Source: Pseudomonas fragi (GTDB lineage: Bacteria > Pseudomonadota > Gammaproteobacteria > Pseudomonadales > Pseudomonadaceae). From it: a DNA stretch of 64,000 bases. The notes under the pieces were generated by a model. The model searched no databases and had not been told where the DNA came from. It saw only the letters and a list, made by a program, of their open reading frames with translations. The stretch is taken from positions 1,984,001-2,048,000 of the forward strand of contig NZ_CP104861.1 in the NCBI RefSeq assembly GCF_025426255.1, given 5' to 3'. The translations under genes were made by a program, and so were the position numbers. Positions 18,834 through 30,289 of this stretch are shown one piece after another; the stretch's first letter is position 1, and each line of letters starts with the position of its first letter.

Positions 18834-21800
18834 ATCTGTCGCGGCTGTTTATCCTGCGCCCGGTCGCAACCACGCTGTGCATGCTGGCCATCGTGTTATC
18901 CGGGATCATCGCTTATCGCTTGCTGCCAGTGTCGGCCCTGCCTCAGGTCGACTACCCGACCATTCGCGTGATGACGCTGTATCCCGGAGCCAGCCCGGAT
19001 GTCATGACCAGCGCCGTGACCGCGCCGCTTGAACGTCAGTTCGGGCAAATGCCGGGCCTGACGCAAATGGCCTCGACCAGTTCCGGTGGCGCATCGGTAC
19101 TGACCCTGCGCTTTAATCTCGACATCAACATGGATGTGGCCGAGCAACAGGTGCAGGCCGCGATCAACGCTGCCAGCAACCTGCTGCCCAAGGATTTGCC
19201 GGCACCACCGGTGTACAACAAGGTCAACCCGGCGGATACCCCGGTGCTGACCCTGGCGATCACCTCCAAAACCATGCTGCTGCCCAAGCTCAATGATCTG
19301 GTCGATACGCGCATGGCGCAAAAGATTGCCCAGATCAGTGGCGTCGGCATGGTCAGTATCGCGGGCGGTCAGCGTCAGGCGGTGCGGATCAAGGTCAACC
19401 CCGAGGCACTGGCCGCCAATGGCCTGAACCTGGCGGATGTGCGCACCCTGATTGGCGCATCCAACGTCAATCAGCCCAAGGGTAACTTTGACGGCCCGAC
19501 CCGGGTGTCGATGCTGGACGCTAACGACCAGCTGAAAACCCCCGAGGAATACGCCCAACTGATCCTCGCCTATAACAACGGTGCACCGTTGCGGCTCAAG
19601 GACGTGGCCGAAATTGTCGACGGTGCCGAGAACGAACGTCTCGCGGCCTGGGCCAACGAAAACCAGGCCGTATTGCTCAATATCCAGCGCCAGCCCGGTG
19701 CCAACGTGATTGAGGTAGTGGACCGGATCAAGGCGCTGTTGCCGAGCATCACCGACAACCTGCCGGCTGGCATCGACGTCACGGTGCTGACCGACCGTAC
19801 GCAAACCATCCGCGCCTCGGTGCGTGATGTGCAGCACGAATTGCTGATCGCCATTGCGTTGGTAGTGATGGTGACATTCCTGTTTCTGCGCCGAGCCAGC
19901 GCTACCATCATCCCCTCGATTGCCGTACCGCTGTCGCTGGTGGGTACATTCGGGGTGATGTATCTGGCTGGCTTCTCGATCAACAACCTGACGCTGATGG
20001 CTCTGACCATTGCCACCGGTTTTGTGGTGGATGACGCCATCGTCATGCTGGAGAACATCTCGCGCTATATCGAGGAAGGCGACAGCCCGATGCAGGCGGC
20101 GCTCAAGGGCGCCAAACAGATCGGCTTCACCCTGATCTCGCTGACCCTGTCGCTGATTGCGGTATTGATCCCGCTGCTGTTTATGGCCGACGTGGTAGGG
20201 CGGTTGTTCCGCGAGTTTGCGATTACCCTGGCGGTGGCGATCCTGATCTCGCTGGTGGTCTCGTTGACCCTGACCCCGATGATGTGCGCCCGCCTGCTCA
20301 AGGCCGAACCCAAGCCCGAAGAACAGGGGCGCTTCTACCGCGCCAGCGGCGCCTTTATCGACTGGATGATCGCCGAATACGGGCGCATGTTGCAGTGGGT
20401 ACTCAAGCACCAACCGCTGACCCTGCTGGTGGCCATCGGCACACTGGGCTTGACCGTATTCTTGTACATGGTGGTGCCCAAGGGGTTTTTCCCGGTGCAG
20501 GACACTGGGGTCATCCAGGGCATCTCCGAAGCGCCGCAATCGATTTCCTTCAGCGCCATGAGCCTGCGTCAGCAGGAGCTGGGCAAGATCATCCTGCAGG
20601 ACCCGGATGTTGAAAGCCTGTCGTCGTATATCGGCGTGGACGGTGATAACCCGACGCTCAACAGCGGGCGCATGCTGATCAACCTCAAGCCCCACAGCGA
20701 GCGCAACGAAAGTGCCTCCGAGGTGATTGCACGTTTGCAACCGCAACTGGACAAGCTGACGGGGATTCGCCTGTTTATGCAGCCGGTGCAGGATTTAACC
20801 ATCGAAGACCGCGTGAGCCGTACCCAGTACCAGTTCAGTCTGTCTTCACCGGATGCCGAGATGCTCAGCACCTGGAGCCAAAAACTGGTCACGGCGCTGT
20901 CCAACCAGCCTGAACTGGTCGATGTGGCCAGCGATCTGCAAGACAAGGGCTTGCAGGTGTATCTGGTGATTGACCGCGATGCCGCCTCGCGTCTTGGGGT
21001 ATCGGTGGCCAATATCACCGACGCCTTGTATGACGCGTTTGGCCAGCGCCAGATCTCGACCATCTACACCCAAGCCAGCCAGTACCGTGTGGTATTGCAG
21101 GCCAAGGACGGCGAGAAAATTGGGCCGCAAGCCCTCGACCAGATCCACGTGAAAACCACCGATGGCGGCCAGGTACGGTTGTCGAGCCTGGCCAGGGTCG
21201 AAGAGCGTCAGGCGCAACTGGCTATTTCCCATATCGGCCAGTTCCCCTCGGTGATGGTCTCGTTCAACCTGGCTCCCGGTGTGGCACTGGGGCAGGCGGT
21301 CGAGCTGATTGATCAGGTGCAAAAAGATATCGGCATGCCGTTGGGGGTCAAAACCGAGTTCCAGGGCGCGGCGCAAGCGTTCCAGGCATCCCTGTCGAGC
21401 ACCTTGCTGCTGATTCTTGCGGCGGTAGTGACCATGTATATCGTGCTCGGTGTGCTCTATGAGAGTTACATCCACCCGATCACAATCCTTTCAACCCTGC
21501 CGTCGGCGGCGGTCGGTGCCTTGCTGGCGTTGATCCTCAGCGGCAATGACCTGGGGATGATTGCGATTATTGGCATCATCCTGCTGATCGGTATCGTGAA
21601 GAAAAATGCGATCATGATGATCGACTTCGCGCTCGATGCTGAACGCAATCAGGGCATAGCGCCCGAGCAGGCAATTTATCAGGCTGCGCTGCTGCGCTTC
21701 CGACCGATTCTGATGACCACCCTGGCCGCGCTGTTCGGGGCGGTGCCGCTGATGCTGGCCACCGGTTCCGGGGCGGAATTACGTCAGCCATTGGGTCTGG

Positions 21801-21931
21801 TAATGGTCGGCGGTTTGCTGGTGAGCCAGGTACTGACCCTGTTTACAACTCCGGTGATCTACCTGTATTTCGATCGTCTGGGCCGCCGCTGGCGCGGTGC
21901 TCCTGCCCAGGCCAAGCAGGCGTCGCTATGA
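18830..21931 (+). CDS. muxB: RND efflux pump permease MuxB/MdtB
   Basis: This 1033-residue HAE1-type RND permease exports drugs by proton antiport. The first helix begins after [11 protein letters not shown], and the paired Asp residues of the proton relay appear in TM4 as [12 protein letters not shown]. The RND repeats end with [15 protein letters not shown] and [20 protein letters not shown]. In the E. coli homologue MdtB and MdtC form a mixed trimer, so this protein probably works with the next gene product. ATGA overlaps at both ends imply translational coupling. Confidence 0.95.
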   Translation: MNLSRLFILRPVATTLCMLAIVLSGIIAYRLLPVSALPQVDYPTIRVMTLYPGASPDVMTSAVTAPLERQFGQMPGLTQMASTSSGGASVLTLRFNLDINMDVAEQQVQAAINAASNLLPKDLPAPPVYNKVNPADTPVLTLAITSKTMLLPKLNDLVDTRMAQKIAQISGVGMVSIAGGQRQAVRIKVNPEALAANGLNLADVRTLIGASNVNQPKGNFDGPTRVSMLDANDQLKTPEEYAQLILAYNNGAPLRLKDVAEIVDGAENERLAAWANENQAVLLNIQRQPGANVIEVVDRIKALLPSITDNLPAGIDVTVLTDRTQTIRASVRDVQHELLIAIALVVMVTFLFLRRASATIIPSIAVPLSLVGTFGVMYLAGFSINNLTLMALTIATGFVVDDAIVMLENISRYIEEGDSPMQAALKGAKQIGFTLISLTLSLIAVLIPLLFMADVVGRLFREFAITLAVAILISLVVSLTLTPMMCARLLKAEPKPEEQGRFYRASGAFIDWMIAEYGRMLQWVLKHQPLTLLVAIGTLGLTVFLYMVVPKGFFPVQDTGVIQGISEAPQSISFSAMSLRQQELGKIILQDPDVESLSSYIGVDGDNPTLNSGRMLINLKPHSERNESASEVIARLQPQLDKLTGIRLFMQPVQDLTIEDRVSRTQYQFSLSSPDAEMLSTWSQKLVTALSNQPELVDVASDLQDKGLQVYLVIDRDAASRLGVSVANITDALYDAFGQRQISTIYTQASQYRVVLQAKDGEKIGPQALDQIHVKTTDGGQVRLSSLARVEERQAQLAISHIGQFPSVMVSFNLAPGVALGQAVELIDQVQKDIGMPLGVKTEFQGAAQAFQASLSSTLLLILAAVVTMYIVLGVLYESYIHPITILSTLPSAAVGALLALILSGNDLGMIAIIGIILLIGIVKKNAIMMIDFALDAERNQGIAPEQAIYQAALLRFRPILMTTLAALFGAVPLMLATGSGAELRQPLGLVMVGGLLVSQVLTLFTTPVIYLYFDRLGRRWRGAPAQAKQASL

Positions 21932-24900
21932 ATCTGTCCGGCCCGTTTATCAAGCGCCCGGTAGCCACCATGCTCCTGAGCCTGGCAATCATGTTGCTGG
22001 GCGGTGTGAGCTTCGGTTTGCTGCCGGTGTCGCCGCTGCCGCAAATGGACTTCCCGGTGATCGTGGTCTCGGCCAGTTTGCCGGGAGCCAGCCCCGAGGT
22101 AATGGCGTCTACCGTGGCCACGCCGCTGGAGCGATCGTTCGGTGCGATTGCCGGGGTCAACACCATGAGCAGCAACTCGAGCCAGGGTTCGACCCGAGTG
22201 ATTTTGCAGTTCGATCAGGACCGCGATATCAACGGTGCTGCGCGGGAAGTGCAAGCGGCGATCAACGCTTCGCGCAACCTGCTGCCCAGCGGCATGAAAA
22301 GCATGCCCACCTACAAAAAAATCAACCCGTCTCAAGCACCGATCATGGTGCTGTCGCTGACCTCCGAGGTGCTATCCAAGGGGCAGCTTTACGATCTGGC
22401 CTCGACCATCCTCTCGCAAAGCCTGTCTCAGGTGCCCGGTGTGGGCGAAGTGCAGATTGGCGGCAGCTCGCTGCCCGCCGTACGCATTGAGCTGGAGCCG
22501 CAGTTGCTCAACCAGTACGGCGTTTCGCTGGATGATGTGCGCAACACCATTGCCAATGCCAACGTTCGTCGCCCCAAGGGCGCGGTGTCCGACGGTGAGC
22601 GCAACTGGCAGATCCAGGCCAACGACCAGTTGGAAAAAGCCAAGGACTACGAGCCGCTGATCATCCGCTACCAGGATGGTGCGGCGCTGCGTCTGAGCCA
22701 CGTAGCCAAGGTCAAGGACAGCGTTGAAGACCGCTACAACAGTGGTTTCTTCAATAACGATGCCGCGGTATTGCTGGTGGTCAACCGCCAGGCCGGGGCC
22801 AACATCATTGAAACCGTAAACGCGATCAAGGCCCAGTTGCCCGCGCTGCAGGCAGTGCTGCCAGCCAGCGTCCAGCTGAACCTGGCAATGGACCGCTCGC
22901 CGGTGATCAAGGCCACGCTGCACGAAGCCGAGATGACCCTGCTGATTGCCGTGGCGCTGGTGATTCTGGTGGTGTTCCTGTTTCTCGGCAATTTACGTGC
23001 GTCGCTGATCCCGACCCTGGCAGTGCCGGTTTCATTGGTCGGTACTTTCGCGATCATGTACCTGTACGGGTTCTCGCTGAACAACCTGTCGCTGATGGCT
23101 CTTATTCTGGCTACCGGGCTGGTGGTGGATGACGCCATCGTGGTGCTGGAGAACATCTCGCGGCATATCGATGCGGGAATTGCGCCGATGAAAGCGGCGT
23201 ACCTGGGTGCCAAGGAAGTCGGTTTCACCTTGCTCTCGATGAACGTCTCGCTGGTGGCGGTGTTCCTGTCGATTCTGTTTATGGGCGGGATTGTCGAGAG
23301 CCTGTTTCGCGAGTTTTCCATCACCCTGGCAGCCTCGATAGTAGTGTCGCTGGTAGTGTCGCTGACCCTGACCCCGATGCTTTGTGCGCGTTGGCTTAAA
23401 CCCCATGTGCCGGGCACCGAAAACGCCATGCAACGCTGGAGCATACGGCTTAACGAGCGCATGGTCAGCGGCTATGCCCGCAGCCTGGATTGGGTATTGC
23501 GGCACAAGCGGCTGACGCTGTTCAGCCTGCTGCTGACCATCGGCGTCAACGTTGCGTTGTATGTGGTGGTGCCCAAAACCTTTATGCCGCAGCAGGACAC
23601 CGGGCAACTGATCGGTTTTGTTCGCGGTGATGATGGCCTGTCGTTCAGCGTGATGCAGCCGAAGATGGAAATCTTCCGCAAGGCGGTGCTGGCCGACCCT
23701 GCAGTCGAAAGCGTGGCCGGTTTTATTGGCGGCAACGGCGGCACCAACAACGCGTTCATGATCGTGCGCCTAAAGCCGATTTCAGAACGCAAGGTGTCGG
23801 CGCAAAAGGTCATTGAGCGCTTGCGCGAGAATATGCCGAAAGTGCCGGGCGGGCGGCTGATGCTGATGGCTGACCAGGACCTGCAGTTTGGCGGCGGGCG
23901 TGATCAGACCAGCTCGCAATACTCCTACATTCTGCAAAGCGGTGATCTCGCCCAATTGCGTATCTGGTACCCGAAAGTGGTGGCTGCGCTCAAGGCGTTG
24001 CCGGAACTGACCGCCATCGATGCCCGTGAAGGACGCGGTGCGCAACAAGTCACGCTGGTGGTCGACCGCGATCAGGCCAAGCGCTTGGGGGTGGACATGG
24101 ACATGGTCACCGCGGTGCTCAATAACGCCTACAGCCAGCGACAGATTTCCACCATCTACGACAGCCTGAACCAATACCAGGTTGTGATGGAGGTCAACCC
24201 AAAGTACGCCCAGGACCCCGAAACCCTGAACCAGGTGCAGGTGATTACCGCCGATGGCCAGCGGATTCCGTTGTCGACGATTGCTCACTACGAAAACAGC
24301 CTGCAGAACGACCGTGTCTCGCACGAAGGCCAGTTCGCCTCGGAGTCTATCGCGTTTGATATGGCCCCCGGCGTGACCATGGAGCAGGGTACCGCAGCTA
24401 TTGAACGGGCCATCGCCAAACTCGGTTTGCCGGAAGAAGTGATTGCGAAAATGGCCGGTACGGGCGATGCCTTCGCCGCCACGCAAAAAAGCCAGCCGTT
24501 CATGATTTTGGGTGCGCTGGTGGCGGTGTATCTGGTGCTGGGGATTTTGTATGAGAGTTATATCCATCCGTTGACCATTCTTTCGACCTTGCCGTCGGCC
24601 GGGGTGGGTGCGCTGTTGAGCATCTACCTCACAGGGGGTGAGTTCAGCCTGATCTCGCTGCTCGGTCTGTTTCTGCTGATCGGTGTGGTGAAGAAAAACG
24701 CGATCTTGATGATCGATCTGGCGCTGCAACTGGAACGCCACTCGGGCCTTGACCCGCAAGAGTCGATCCGCAGTGCGTGCCTGCAGCGTTTAAGGCCGAT
24801 TCTGATGACTACTCTGGCGGCCATTCTCGGTGCCTTGCCGCTGATGCTGAGCAGCGCAGAAGGTGCTGAAATGCGCCAGCCGCTGGGTCTTACCATTATC

Positions 24901-25035
24901 GGCGGCCTGATTTTCAGCCAGATACTGACCCTTTACACCACCCCGGTGGTTTACCTCTATCTCGACCGTTTACGCCATCGTTTCAACAAGTGGCGTGGCG
25001 TGCGCACTGATGCTGCTCTGGAAACTCCGCTATGA
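21928..25035 (+). CDS. muxC: RND efflux pump permease MuxC/MdtC
   Basis: The second RND permease of the operon has 1035 residues and clear similarity to its upstream neighbour. It has the TM4 relay [28 protein letters not shown] at the start of the second half, and [16 protein letters not shown] with [19 protein letters not shown] near the end. Two different pumps in one system is the mark of the MdtBC/MuxBC class. It starts inside the muxB stop and ends inside the opmB start. Confidence 0.95.
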   Translation: MNLSGPFIKRPVATMLLSLAIMLLGGVSFGLLPVSPLPQMDFPVIVVSASLPGASPEVMASTVATPLERSFGAIAGVNTMSSNSSQGSTRVILQFDQDRDINGAAREVQAAINASRNLLPSGMKSMPTYKKINPSQAPIMVLSLTSEVLSKGQLYDLASTILSQSLSQVPGVGEVQIGGSSLPAVRIELEPQLLNQYGVSLDDVRNTIANANVRRPKGAVSDGERNWQIQANDQLEKAKDYEPLIIRYQDGAALRLSHVAKVKDSVEDRYNSGFFNNDAAVLLVVNRQAGANIIETVNAIKAQLPALQAVLPASVQLNLAMDRSPVIKATLHEAEMTLLIAVALVILVVFLFLGNLRASLIPTLAVPVSLVGTFAIMYLYGFSLNNLSLMALILATGLVVDDAIVVLENISRHIDAGIAPMKAAYLGAKEVGFTLLSMNVSLVAVFLSILFMGGIVESLFREFSITLAASIVVSLVVSLTLTPMLCARWLKPHVPGTENAMQRWSIRLNERMVSGYARSLDWVLRHKRLTLFSLLLTIGVNVALYVVVPKTFMPQQDTGQLIGFVRGDDGLSFSVMQPKMEIFRKAVLADPAVESVAGFIGGNGGTNNAFMIVRLKPISERKVSAQKVIERLRENMPKVPGGRLMLMADQDLQFGGGRDQTSSQYSYILQSGDLAQLRIWYPKVVAALKALPELTAIDAREGRGAQQVTLVVDRDQAKRLGVDMDMVTAVLNNAYSQRQISTIYDSLNQYQVVMEVNPKYAQDPETLNQVQVITADGQRIPLSTIAHYENSLQNDRVSHEGQFASESIAFDMAPGVTMEQGTAAIERAIAKLGLPEEVIAKMAGTGDAFAATQKSQPFMILGALVAVYLVLGILYESYIHPLTILSTLPSAGVGALLSIYLTGGEFSLISLLGLFLLIGVVKKNAILMIDLALQLERHSGLDPQESIRSACLQRLRPILMTTLAAILGALPLMLSSAEGAEMRQPLGLTIIGGLIFSQILTLYTTPVVYLYLDRLRHRFNKWRGVRTDAALETPL

Positions 25036-26528
25036 CCTCTCGTTTGCTTACCCTTGCCCCGGCTCTGTCGTCCCAACGTTGGCAGTTGGCCCGTGGCTCG
25101 CGCCTGCTGGGCCTGGCGCTGTCCGCTGTGTTGCTCAGTGCCTGTGCGATTGGTCCGGACTACCAGCGCCCGCAAACGTCGGCCCCGCTTGAGTACAAAC
25201 AGGCCGCTGGCTGGACTCAGGCCAATCCGAGCGACTCCCTGGCCCGTGGCGCCTGGTGGGAGCTGTATGGCGACCAGCAGCTCAACGGGCTGGTTGAAAA
25301 ACTCAACAGTTCCAACCAGACCATTGCGCAGTCCGAAGCCCAGTTTCGTCAGGCTCAGGCATTGGTGCGCAGTGCGCGTGGGGCTTTTTTGCCGAGCGCC
25401 GATTTGAGCGTGGGTAAAACCCGCTCCAGTCAGGGTACCGGCAGTTCCAATTCAAGTTTGACCAGCTCCAGCAGCGGCATTCGTGACACCTTGAACGCTC
25501 AGGTCGGGGTGAGCTGGGAAGCTGATGTGTGGGGCAAGTTGCGCCGAGGCCTTGAAGCCAACGAGGCGAGCGCCGAAGCCAGCTTGGCCGATTTGGCCGC
25601 GATGCGTCTGAGTCAGCAGTCGGAACTGGTACAGAATTACCTGCAATTACGGGTGATTGATGAGCAGAAACGCTTGTTGGAAGCCACGGTCGAGGCGTAT
25701 CAGCGTTCATTGAAAATGAGCGAAAACCAGTACCGCGCGGGAATCTCCGGCAAGGATGCGGTGGCCCAGGCACAAACCCAGTTGCGCAATACCCAGGCCA
25801 ACCTGATCGATCTGATCTGGCAACGAGCCCAGTTTGAAAACGCGATTGCGGTGCTTACCGGTCAGGCCCCGTCGGGCTTTAATCTGGCTGAAATCAAAGA
25901 CGTGCCCAAGTTGCCGATGATCCCGGTCAACCTGCCTTCGCAATTGCTGGAGCGGCGTCCTGACATTGCCTCTGCAGAGCGCTCGGTGATCGCCGCCAAC
26001 GCCAATATCGGCGTGGCCAAGGCGGCTTACTACCCGGATTTCAGCCTGAGCCTGTCGGGCGGCTACAGCAGCAGCCAGTATCAGGACTGGATCAGCGTGC
26101 CAAACCGCTTCTGGTCGGTGGGGCCGAAAATCTCGTTGCCGCTGTTCGATGGCGGTCAGCGTTCGGCCGAAGTCGATCGTAACGAGGCCGCGTATGACCA
26201 GACCGTGGCCAAGTATCGCCAAACCGTGCTTGACGGTTTGCGTGAAGTGGAAAACTACATGGTGCAATTGAAGGTGCTGGGCGATGAGTCGGTGGTGCAG
26301 GAGCAGGCACTGGAATCGGCCCGGGAGTCGTTGCGTCTGACCAACAACCAGTACAAGGCCGGGTTGATTGCCTATCTGGACGTAGTCTCGGTACAAACCA
26401 CCGCCCTGACCACTGAGCGCAGCGTGCTCAACCTGTTGCAAAGCCGCCTGATTGCCAGCGTGCAGTTGATAGCGGCGCTGGGCGGCGGGTGGGATGGCAA
26501 GACCGACCTGAACGCCCAGGAACAATAA
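25032..26528 (+). CDS. opmB: TolC-like outer-membrane efflux lipoprotein (NodT family)
   Basis: This 498-residue outer-membrane channel completes the tripartite pump. It has a lipoprotein signal with lipobox LLSAC (Cys near 38) followed by AIGPDYQRP, typical of NodT-type channels. Two repeats of long helices and barrel strands follow, including LLERRPDIASAERSVIAANA and YPDFSLSLSGGYSSS. A four-base overlap with muxC places it last in the operon, and a REPIN follows ten bases after the stop. Confidence 0.94.
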   Translation: MTSRLLTLAPALSSQRWQLARGSRLLGLALSAVLLSACAIGPDYQRPQTSAPLEYKQAAGWTQANPSDSLARGAWWELYGDQQLNGLVEKLNSSNQTIAQSEAQFRQAQALVRSARGAFLPSADLSVGKTRSSQGTGSSNSSLTSSSSGIRDTLNAQVGVSWEADVWGKLRRGLEANEASAEASLADLAAMRLSQQSELVQNYLQLRVIDEQKRLLEATVEAYQRSLKMSENQYRAGISGKDAVAQAQTQLRNTQANLIDLIWQRAQFENAIAVLTGQAPSGFNLAEIKDVPKLPMIPVNLPSQLLERRPDIASAERSVIAANANIGVAKAAYYPDFSLSLSGGYSSSQYQDWISVPNRFWSVGPKISLPLFDGGQRSAEVDRNEAAYDQTVAKYRQTVLDGLREVENYMVQLKVLGDESVVQEQALESARESLRLTNNQYKAGLIAYLDVVSVQTTALTTERSVLNLLQSRLIASVQLIAALGGGWDGKTDLNAQEQ

Positions 26529-26538
26529 ACCCTACCTT

Positions 26539-26624
26539 TGTGGGAACGAGCCTGCTCGCGATGCAGACAATGCGGTCTTGCAACAAACCGTGGTGATGCC
26601 TTCGCGAGCAGGCTAGCTCCCACA
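26539..26624. repeat. REPIN-type inverted repeat pair
   Basis: Arms 26539-26560 (TGTGGGAACGAGCCTGCTCG..) and 26602-26624 (..CGAGCAGGCTAGCTCCCACA) are separated by about 41 bases. It lies between the convergent opmB and diguanylate cyclase genes and could end both transcripts. Confidence 0.9.
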
Positions 26625-26632
26625 GGTCGAGC

Positions 26633-27706
26633 CTAGTAAAAACTGAACCTGTCCTTGCCCGTTTTTTTGGATTCATACAGCGCCTTGTCGGCATTGGCCA
26701 AAGCCTGGTTCAGGGTGTCTGTATCGGTAACCCGGGCCAGGCCAATACTGACGGTCACGGGATGCTCAGCGAGGTCCTCGCGCACCCGGCTACACAAGCT
26801 GTCCATCAGTGCTTCGACGTCGCTGCGCCTTACCCCTGACAGGTACACGGCAAACTCTTCCCCTCCCAATCGTGCGTACTCATGGTCAGCCATCACTGCC
26901 TTGATGCTGGCAGCGGTGCGCTTGAGCACTTCATCGCCGATATCATGGCCATATTGATCATTTACCTTCTTGAAGTTGTCGATGTCGATCATCGCCAGGT
27001 AGTGATCCTGCACCCGCGGCTGGGTCTGCAATGCATGACCTGCCTGGAGCATAAATGATCGGCGGTTGGGGATTTCGGTCAGGGCATCGACATAGGCCTG
27101 GACCGCCAGCCGCTTGGACATGATGTAGTTGTGCAACTTGACCCGACGCAATTTGAAAAAACTGTAAATCGTCACGCTGCACAAAAAAGCGCAGAAGCAC
27201 AGAATCAACAGACCGCGCAGGTCCATGACCGACGCTTGGGTCATCAGAAAAGGATTAAGAGTCAGGCAAGTAATCGCGGCAACACCAAGGAATGCCCAGC
27301 GGCTCAGAGGCAGGATCGAGGCGTTGTAAAGGACGCTCGCGCAGGCGAGTGCCAGCCAGATGGGCTGTGTTTCGGCCGGCAGACCAAAGGTGACCAGGCG
27401 CAAACCCAGGGTAATGACCGCGACGAACATCACATTCAGCACGTCGAAATGCCGGTAATTGCGAATAAAGCCAAGGATGGTGGTGAGTGCTGCCATCACG
27501 CCAATAAACAGCAAGGACAGAGCCGTAAAACCCTGGCCGCCCTTGAAGCTGATAATCAGGTTGAACAGCAACCAGATGGCAATGCTGGTGATATAAGTCA
27601 GGCGGCAAAAATTGCGCAGTTTTTCGAAGTCGTGTTGAGCAAATTCGGCTTGCAAGGCAGGTGGCGCAGCTTGTTTGGAGATCTCTGATTCAATGGTTTT
27701 GAGCAT
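26633..27706 (-). CDS. membrane-bound diguanylate cyclase (GGDEF)
   Basis: This 357-residue protein has about six hydrophobic segments in residues 30-190, then a short linker and a GGDEF domain. The active site reads RLGGEEF (about 281-285), a functional variant, preceded by IDIDNFKKVNDQYGHDIGDEVL, so it should make c-di-GMP from GTP. The position of the inhibitory RxxD site five residues before GGEEF reads MADH, so product inhibition through that site is not expected. The membrane part may sense a ligand; I cannot assign it to a named sensor family. Confidence 0.92.
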   Translation of the reverse strand: MLKTIESEISKQAAPPALQAEFAQHDFEKLRNFCRLTYITSIAIWLLFNLIISFKGGQGFTALSLLFIGVMAALTTILGFIRNYRHFDVLNVMFVAVITLGLRLVTFGLPAETQPIWLALACASVLYNASILPLSRWAFLGVAAITCLTLNPFLMTQASVMDLRGLLILCFCAFLCSVTIYSFFKLRRVKLHNYIMSKRLAVQAYVDALTEIPNRRSFMLQAGHALQTQPRVQDHYLAMIDIDNFKKVNDQYGHDIGDEVLKRTAASIKAVMADHEYARLGGEEFAVYLSGVRRSDVEALMDSLCSRVREDLAEHPVTVSIGLARVTDTDTLNQALANADKALYESKKTGKDRFSFY

Positions 27707-27832
27707 TGCGCGCCTTGAACACTGTCGGATGACGGGCCCTGGGCAAACATGTGTTTAAACATCTTCTGCCCAGGTTACATAAGTAACCCTAGCAGGAGTT
27801 GGCTGCTTATCGAAGCGTGCCCGGCGTGCAGG

Positions 27833-28549
27833 TCAGCCATTGTGGGCGAATACTTCGCCGATACTGCGTTGACGCGCATATTGCTCGCTGGCTCGAATCA
27901 GCGCTTCAAGGTCTTCGGGGGTCACGTCTATAAAAGCATCCATTTGTTGCAGTGCGTTTTGCAAGTCTTCGGCGGTAATGTTCGGGTCCACGGGGGACTG
28001 GGCAGAGCTCGCCAGCGGGTTTGGTTCAGCCGGTTTTTTCGGGTAACCCACGCGGGTCAGATTGTTATAGGCCAACGCCGCGAGCAGCATGCACACCGCG
28101 CTGAGCATTACCGGGGCCAGCATGCCCCAGCCCAGGCTGGCGCTGTCCGGATCAGCCAACACCACCAGCAACGCCAGCGCCCCGGCAGGCGGGTGCAGGC
28201 AGCGCAGCAGGCACATGCACAGCAGGGCAATGCCGACTGCCAGGCAGGCGCTGTCCAGGCTACGTCCAAACACGTACACCACGCACAACGACACCACCGT
28301 TGCGCACAGGTAGCCGCCGACTATCGACCAGGGTTGCGCCAGTGCCCCTGAAGACACTGCAAACAGCAAAATGGCTGAAGCCCCCAGCGGGCCAATCAAA
28401 TGCATGGCCACGGGCAGGCCGAAAAACAGACTGCATACCCAGACACTGAACAGCGTGCCAAGGGATACGCCAATGGCGGCGCGGCTCCATTCGGAGGGAC
28501 GAGTGTTCGTAGCCGCAGGCAATAGGCGGCTGATCCAGCGGGTTTGCAT
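27833..28549 (-). CDS. HPP family integral membrane protein
   Basis: This 238-residue protein has four hydrophobic segments between residues 25 and 165 and the family motif CLHPPAGALALLV (about 118-130). HPP proteins are small inner-membrane proteins, and some plant and cyanobacterial members transport nitrite. Here a soluble tail of about 65 residues (about 172-238), acidic and predicted helical (ITAEDLQNALQQMDAF..), follows the membrane part. The ATG at 28549 has only a modest ribosome site. Confidence 0.85.
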   Translation of the reverse strand: MQTRWISRLLPAATNTRPSEWSRAAIGVSLGTLFSVWVCSLFFGLPVAMHLIGPLGASAILLFAVSSGALAQPWSIVGGYLCATVVSLCVVYVFGRSLDSACLAVGIALLCMCLLRCLHPPAGALALLVVLADPDSASLGWGMLAPVMLSAVCMLLAALAYNNLTRVGYPKKPAEPNPLASSAQSPVDPNITAEDLQNALQQMDAFIDVTPEDLEALIRASEQYARQRSIGEVFAHNG

Positions 28550-28584
28550 GGTCAGGAAAATCCGGTTTTGAGGGCGAGGCAGAT

Positions 28585-28616
28585 AAAAAAAGGCTTGGCG
28601 GGATTCCCGACAAGCC
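28585..28616 (-). terminator. intrinsic terminator, minus strand
   Basis: Read on the minus strand, GGCTTGTCGGG pairs with CCCGCCAAGCC over a short loop, followed by seven T residues. It ends transcription of the small cysteine-rich gene before the HPP gene. Confidence 0.85.
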
Positions 28617-28709
28617 CTTGAAAATGTTCCTTCATTTGGGGGAGGAACGTGTGCAGTCTGCCCAGTGTAGAATCAATCCGCAAATGCATAATAATGCTGG
28701 TTAAGTGCA

Positions 28710-29003
28710 TTATTTTTGATGTTTGCCGCCGTGAGCAGATAAGCGTCCGTACTGGCCGGGCTTGTCTGGCGCGAGTTTGCCCAATACGCGCTCATAAACC
28801 TCGTTGTTCAAGAGCCGCCGCTCGATAAAGCTGCGCGCGCCCGGGCTATTGGCCAGAGGGCCTTTTAGTACAATCAATGCATCGCGCAATTTCAGCAGTT
28901 TGCACAGTTCCAGCATGCAGGTATGCCCAGCGCAACTCTGGGGCTGCACACACGGTGTTTGCTCAGGGCAGGGGGCGGCATTGGCAATCAAGGCGTTACT
29001 CAT
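28710..29003 (-). CDS. small cysteine-rich hypothetical protein
   Basis: This 97-residue soluble protein has five cysteines clustered near the N terminus (APCPEQTPCVQPQSCAGHTC, then ELC), spaced like a metal or disulfide site. A helical part (LCKLLKLRDALIVLKGPL, then FIERRLLNNEVYERVLGKL) and a basic, His-containing tail (GKHQK) follow. I do not recognise the family. The ATG at 29003 follows GGAG at suitable spacing; upstream starts at 29018 and 29081 are possible. It has its own terminator, and AT-rich DNA lies upstream. Confidence 0.6.
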   Translation of the reverse strand: MSNALIANAAPCPEQTPCVQPQSCAGHTCMLELCKLLKLRDALIVLKGPLANSPGARSFIERRLLNNEVYERVLGKLAPDKPGQYGRLSAHGGKHQK

Positions 29004-29409
29004 CACGTTGAGCTCCATATATGAAGGGTATGGATGGATGCATGCAAGACGTTGTCGCCAATGCCCTGTAATGCGATACACGCGGTGACATATCGCCCAT
29101 TTACTTGGCTTGTGATCTAGGTTTTGCGCCAGTGATTGTAAAGTGCCAAAACAGAGCAGTATTGTCAGGAAATACGCTGCTATGGATAAGATTTACGGAG
29201 AAGATTGTAGGTTTTTTCGATGTAACTGGTGAGGTATTAGAGGTCGTGGATTCACGCAGATATATGGATGTAAGCGCACTTTGTATGTAGTGGTTTCTTA
29301 CTGACATTTACATCAGTGTTTAAAAGTGGAAATACTATATGCGCGCGCTGTCACCACCTGCCTCATGGGTGACCATAAGGCACTTTCGATTCCAGTAGAT
29401 GCGTGGTTT
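29004..29409. other. intergenic region, AT-richer than surroundings
   Basis: These 406 bases hold no convincing gene. Short readings on both strands lack family motifs. The left end should hold the promoter of the small cysteine-rich gene, and the right end lies downstream of the MmyB-type regulator. Confidence 0.5.
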
Positions 29410-30252
29410 CTAGTCGGCTTTGCCTTGCAGCCATCCTTCAAATGCGCTCTGGGCCGGTTCTTCCAGGCAGGGCGCGTAGTAAGCCAGATGCAAGTGTCTG
29501 TCGGCGTCAATCGTCAAAGTGGTGTGCTCAAACGAGATATTTCCAAATGAAGGAATATCAAAGTGCCTGATGCCTTGGCAGGGCCCCTGGATATCCTGTC
29601 TGTTCCACCAGTGTTTGAAGTCGGCACTGACTTTTTCGAGGCTGCGCACCAGCTCAGCAATATCGCTTTGTGCCGAAGCATGGGCAAAATCCCTGCGAAA
29701 ACTGGAGAGCATTTGTATCGCTTGCTGCTCCCAGGAGCACAATAGCGAACGCATTTTCTCATCCGTAAAGAGCATCCACAGCAGGTTGCGTTGTTCTGCA
29801 GGTTTGTCTGCAAAGTTGAAGATTTTATCGGCGGCCGAGTTCCATGCCAGTACATCCCAGCGCAGATTGAGTACGTAAGCAGGGCGCAGAGGCATGTCTG
29901 CCATCAAACGATGGATGACTTTTGGCACGACACACCATGTTTGCGCCTGTTCTGCCGGTGCACGCTGGTAGGTCAGCAAGTAAAGGTGCCTGCGTTCCGT
30001 TGCATCAAGTTTCAAAACGCGGCAAAGGCTGTCGAGGAACGCCGGGGAAACCCCTATATCGCGGCCTTGCTCAAGCCACGTGTACCAGGTCAGGCCGACG
30101 CCGGCCAACGCGGCGACTTCCTCGCGCCGCAGGCCCGGCGTTCTTCTTCGCCCGCTAGCGGGTAAGCCTGCCTGTTCGGGTGAAATTCGTTCCCGGCGAC
30201 TACGCAAAAATGCCGCCAGCTCCTCCCGGGTACGCTCCAGTGTCCTTGCCAT
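29410..30252 (-). CDS. helix-turn-helix regulator, MmyB-like ligand-binding domain
   Basis: This 280-residue protein has an N-terminal XRE-type helix-turn-helix (about 10-80: FLRSRRERI.., RRTPGLRREEVAALAGVGLTWYTWLEQGRDI). A C-terminal MmyB-type domain follows (about 100-270) with LNLRWDVLAWNSAA and the late FGNISFEHTTLTI segment. Members of this family often control a neighbouring exporter or oxidoreductase and may bind fatty-acid-like ligands. Here it is divergent from an MFS exporter, so it probably controls that gene. The ATG at 30252 follows AGGAGC; a longer start at 30369 would cross the promoter region. Confidence 0.9.
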   Translation of the reverse strand: MARTLERTREELAAFLRSRRERISPEQAGLPASGRRRTPGLRREEVAALAGVGLTWYTWLEQGRDIGVSPAFLDSLCRVLKLDATERRHLYLLTYQRAPAEQAQTWCVVPKVIHRLMADMPLRPAYVLNLRWDVLAWNSAADKIFNFADKPAEQRNLLWMLFTDEKMRSLLCSWEQQAIQMLSSFRRDFAHASAQSDIAELVRSLEKVSADFKHWWNRQDIQGPCQGIRHFDIPSFGNISFEHTTLTIDADRHLHLAYYAPCLEEPAQSAFEGWLQGKAD

Positions 30253-30289
30253 TATCCAGTTGCTCCTAGTAACAGTATAAATGGTAGAT

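Noticed and set aside
18896..20746. 616-codon minus-strand reading opposite muxB
   Set aside because: It is an antisense shadow of a high-GC gene: His/Gln/Arg-rich, without domains, while the plus strand encodes a full RND permease.
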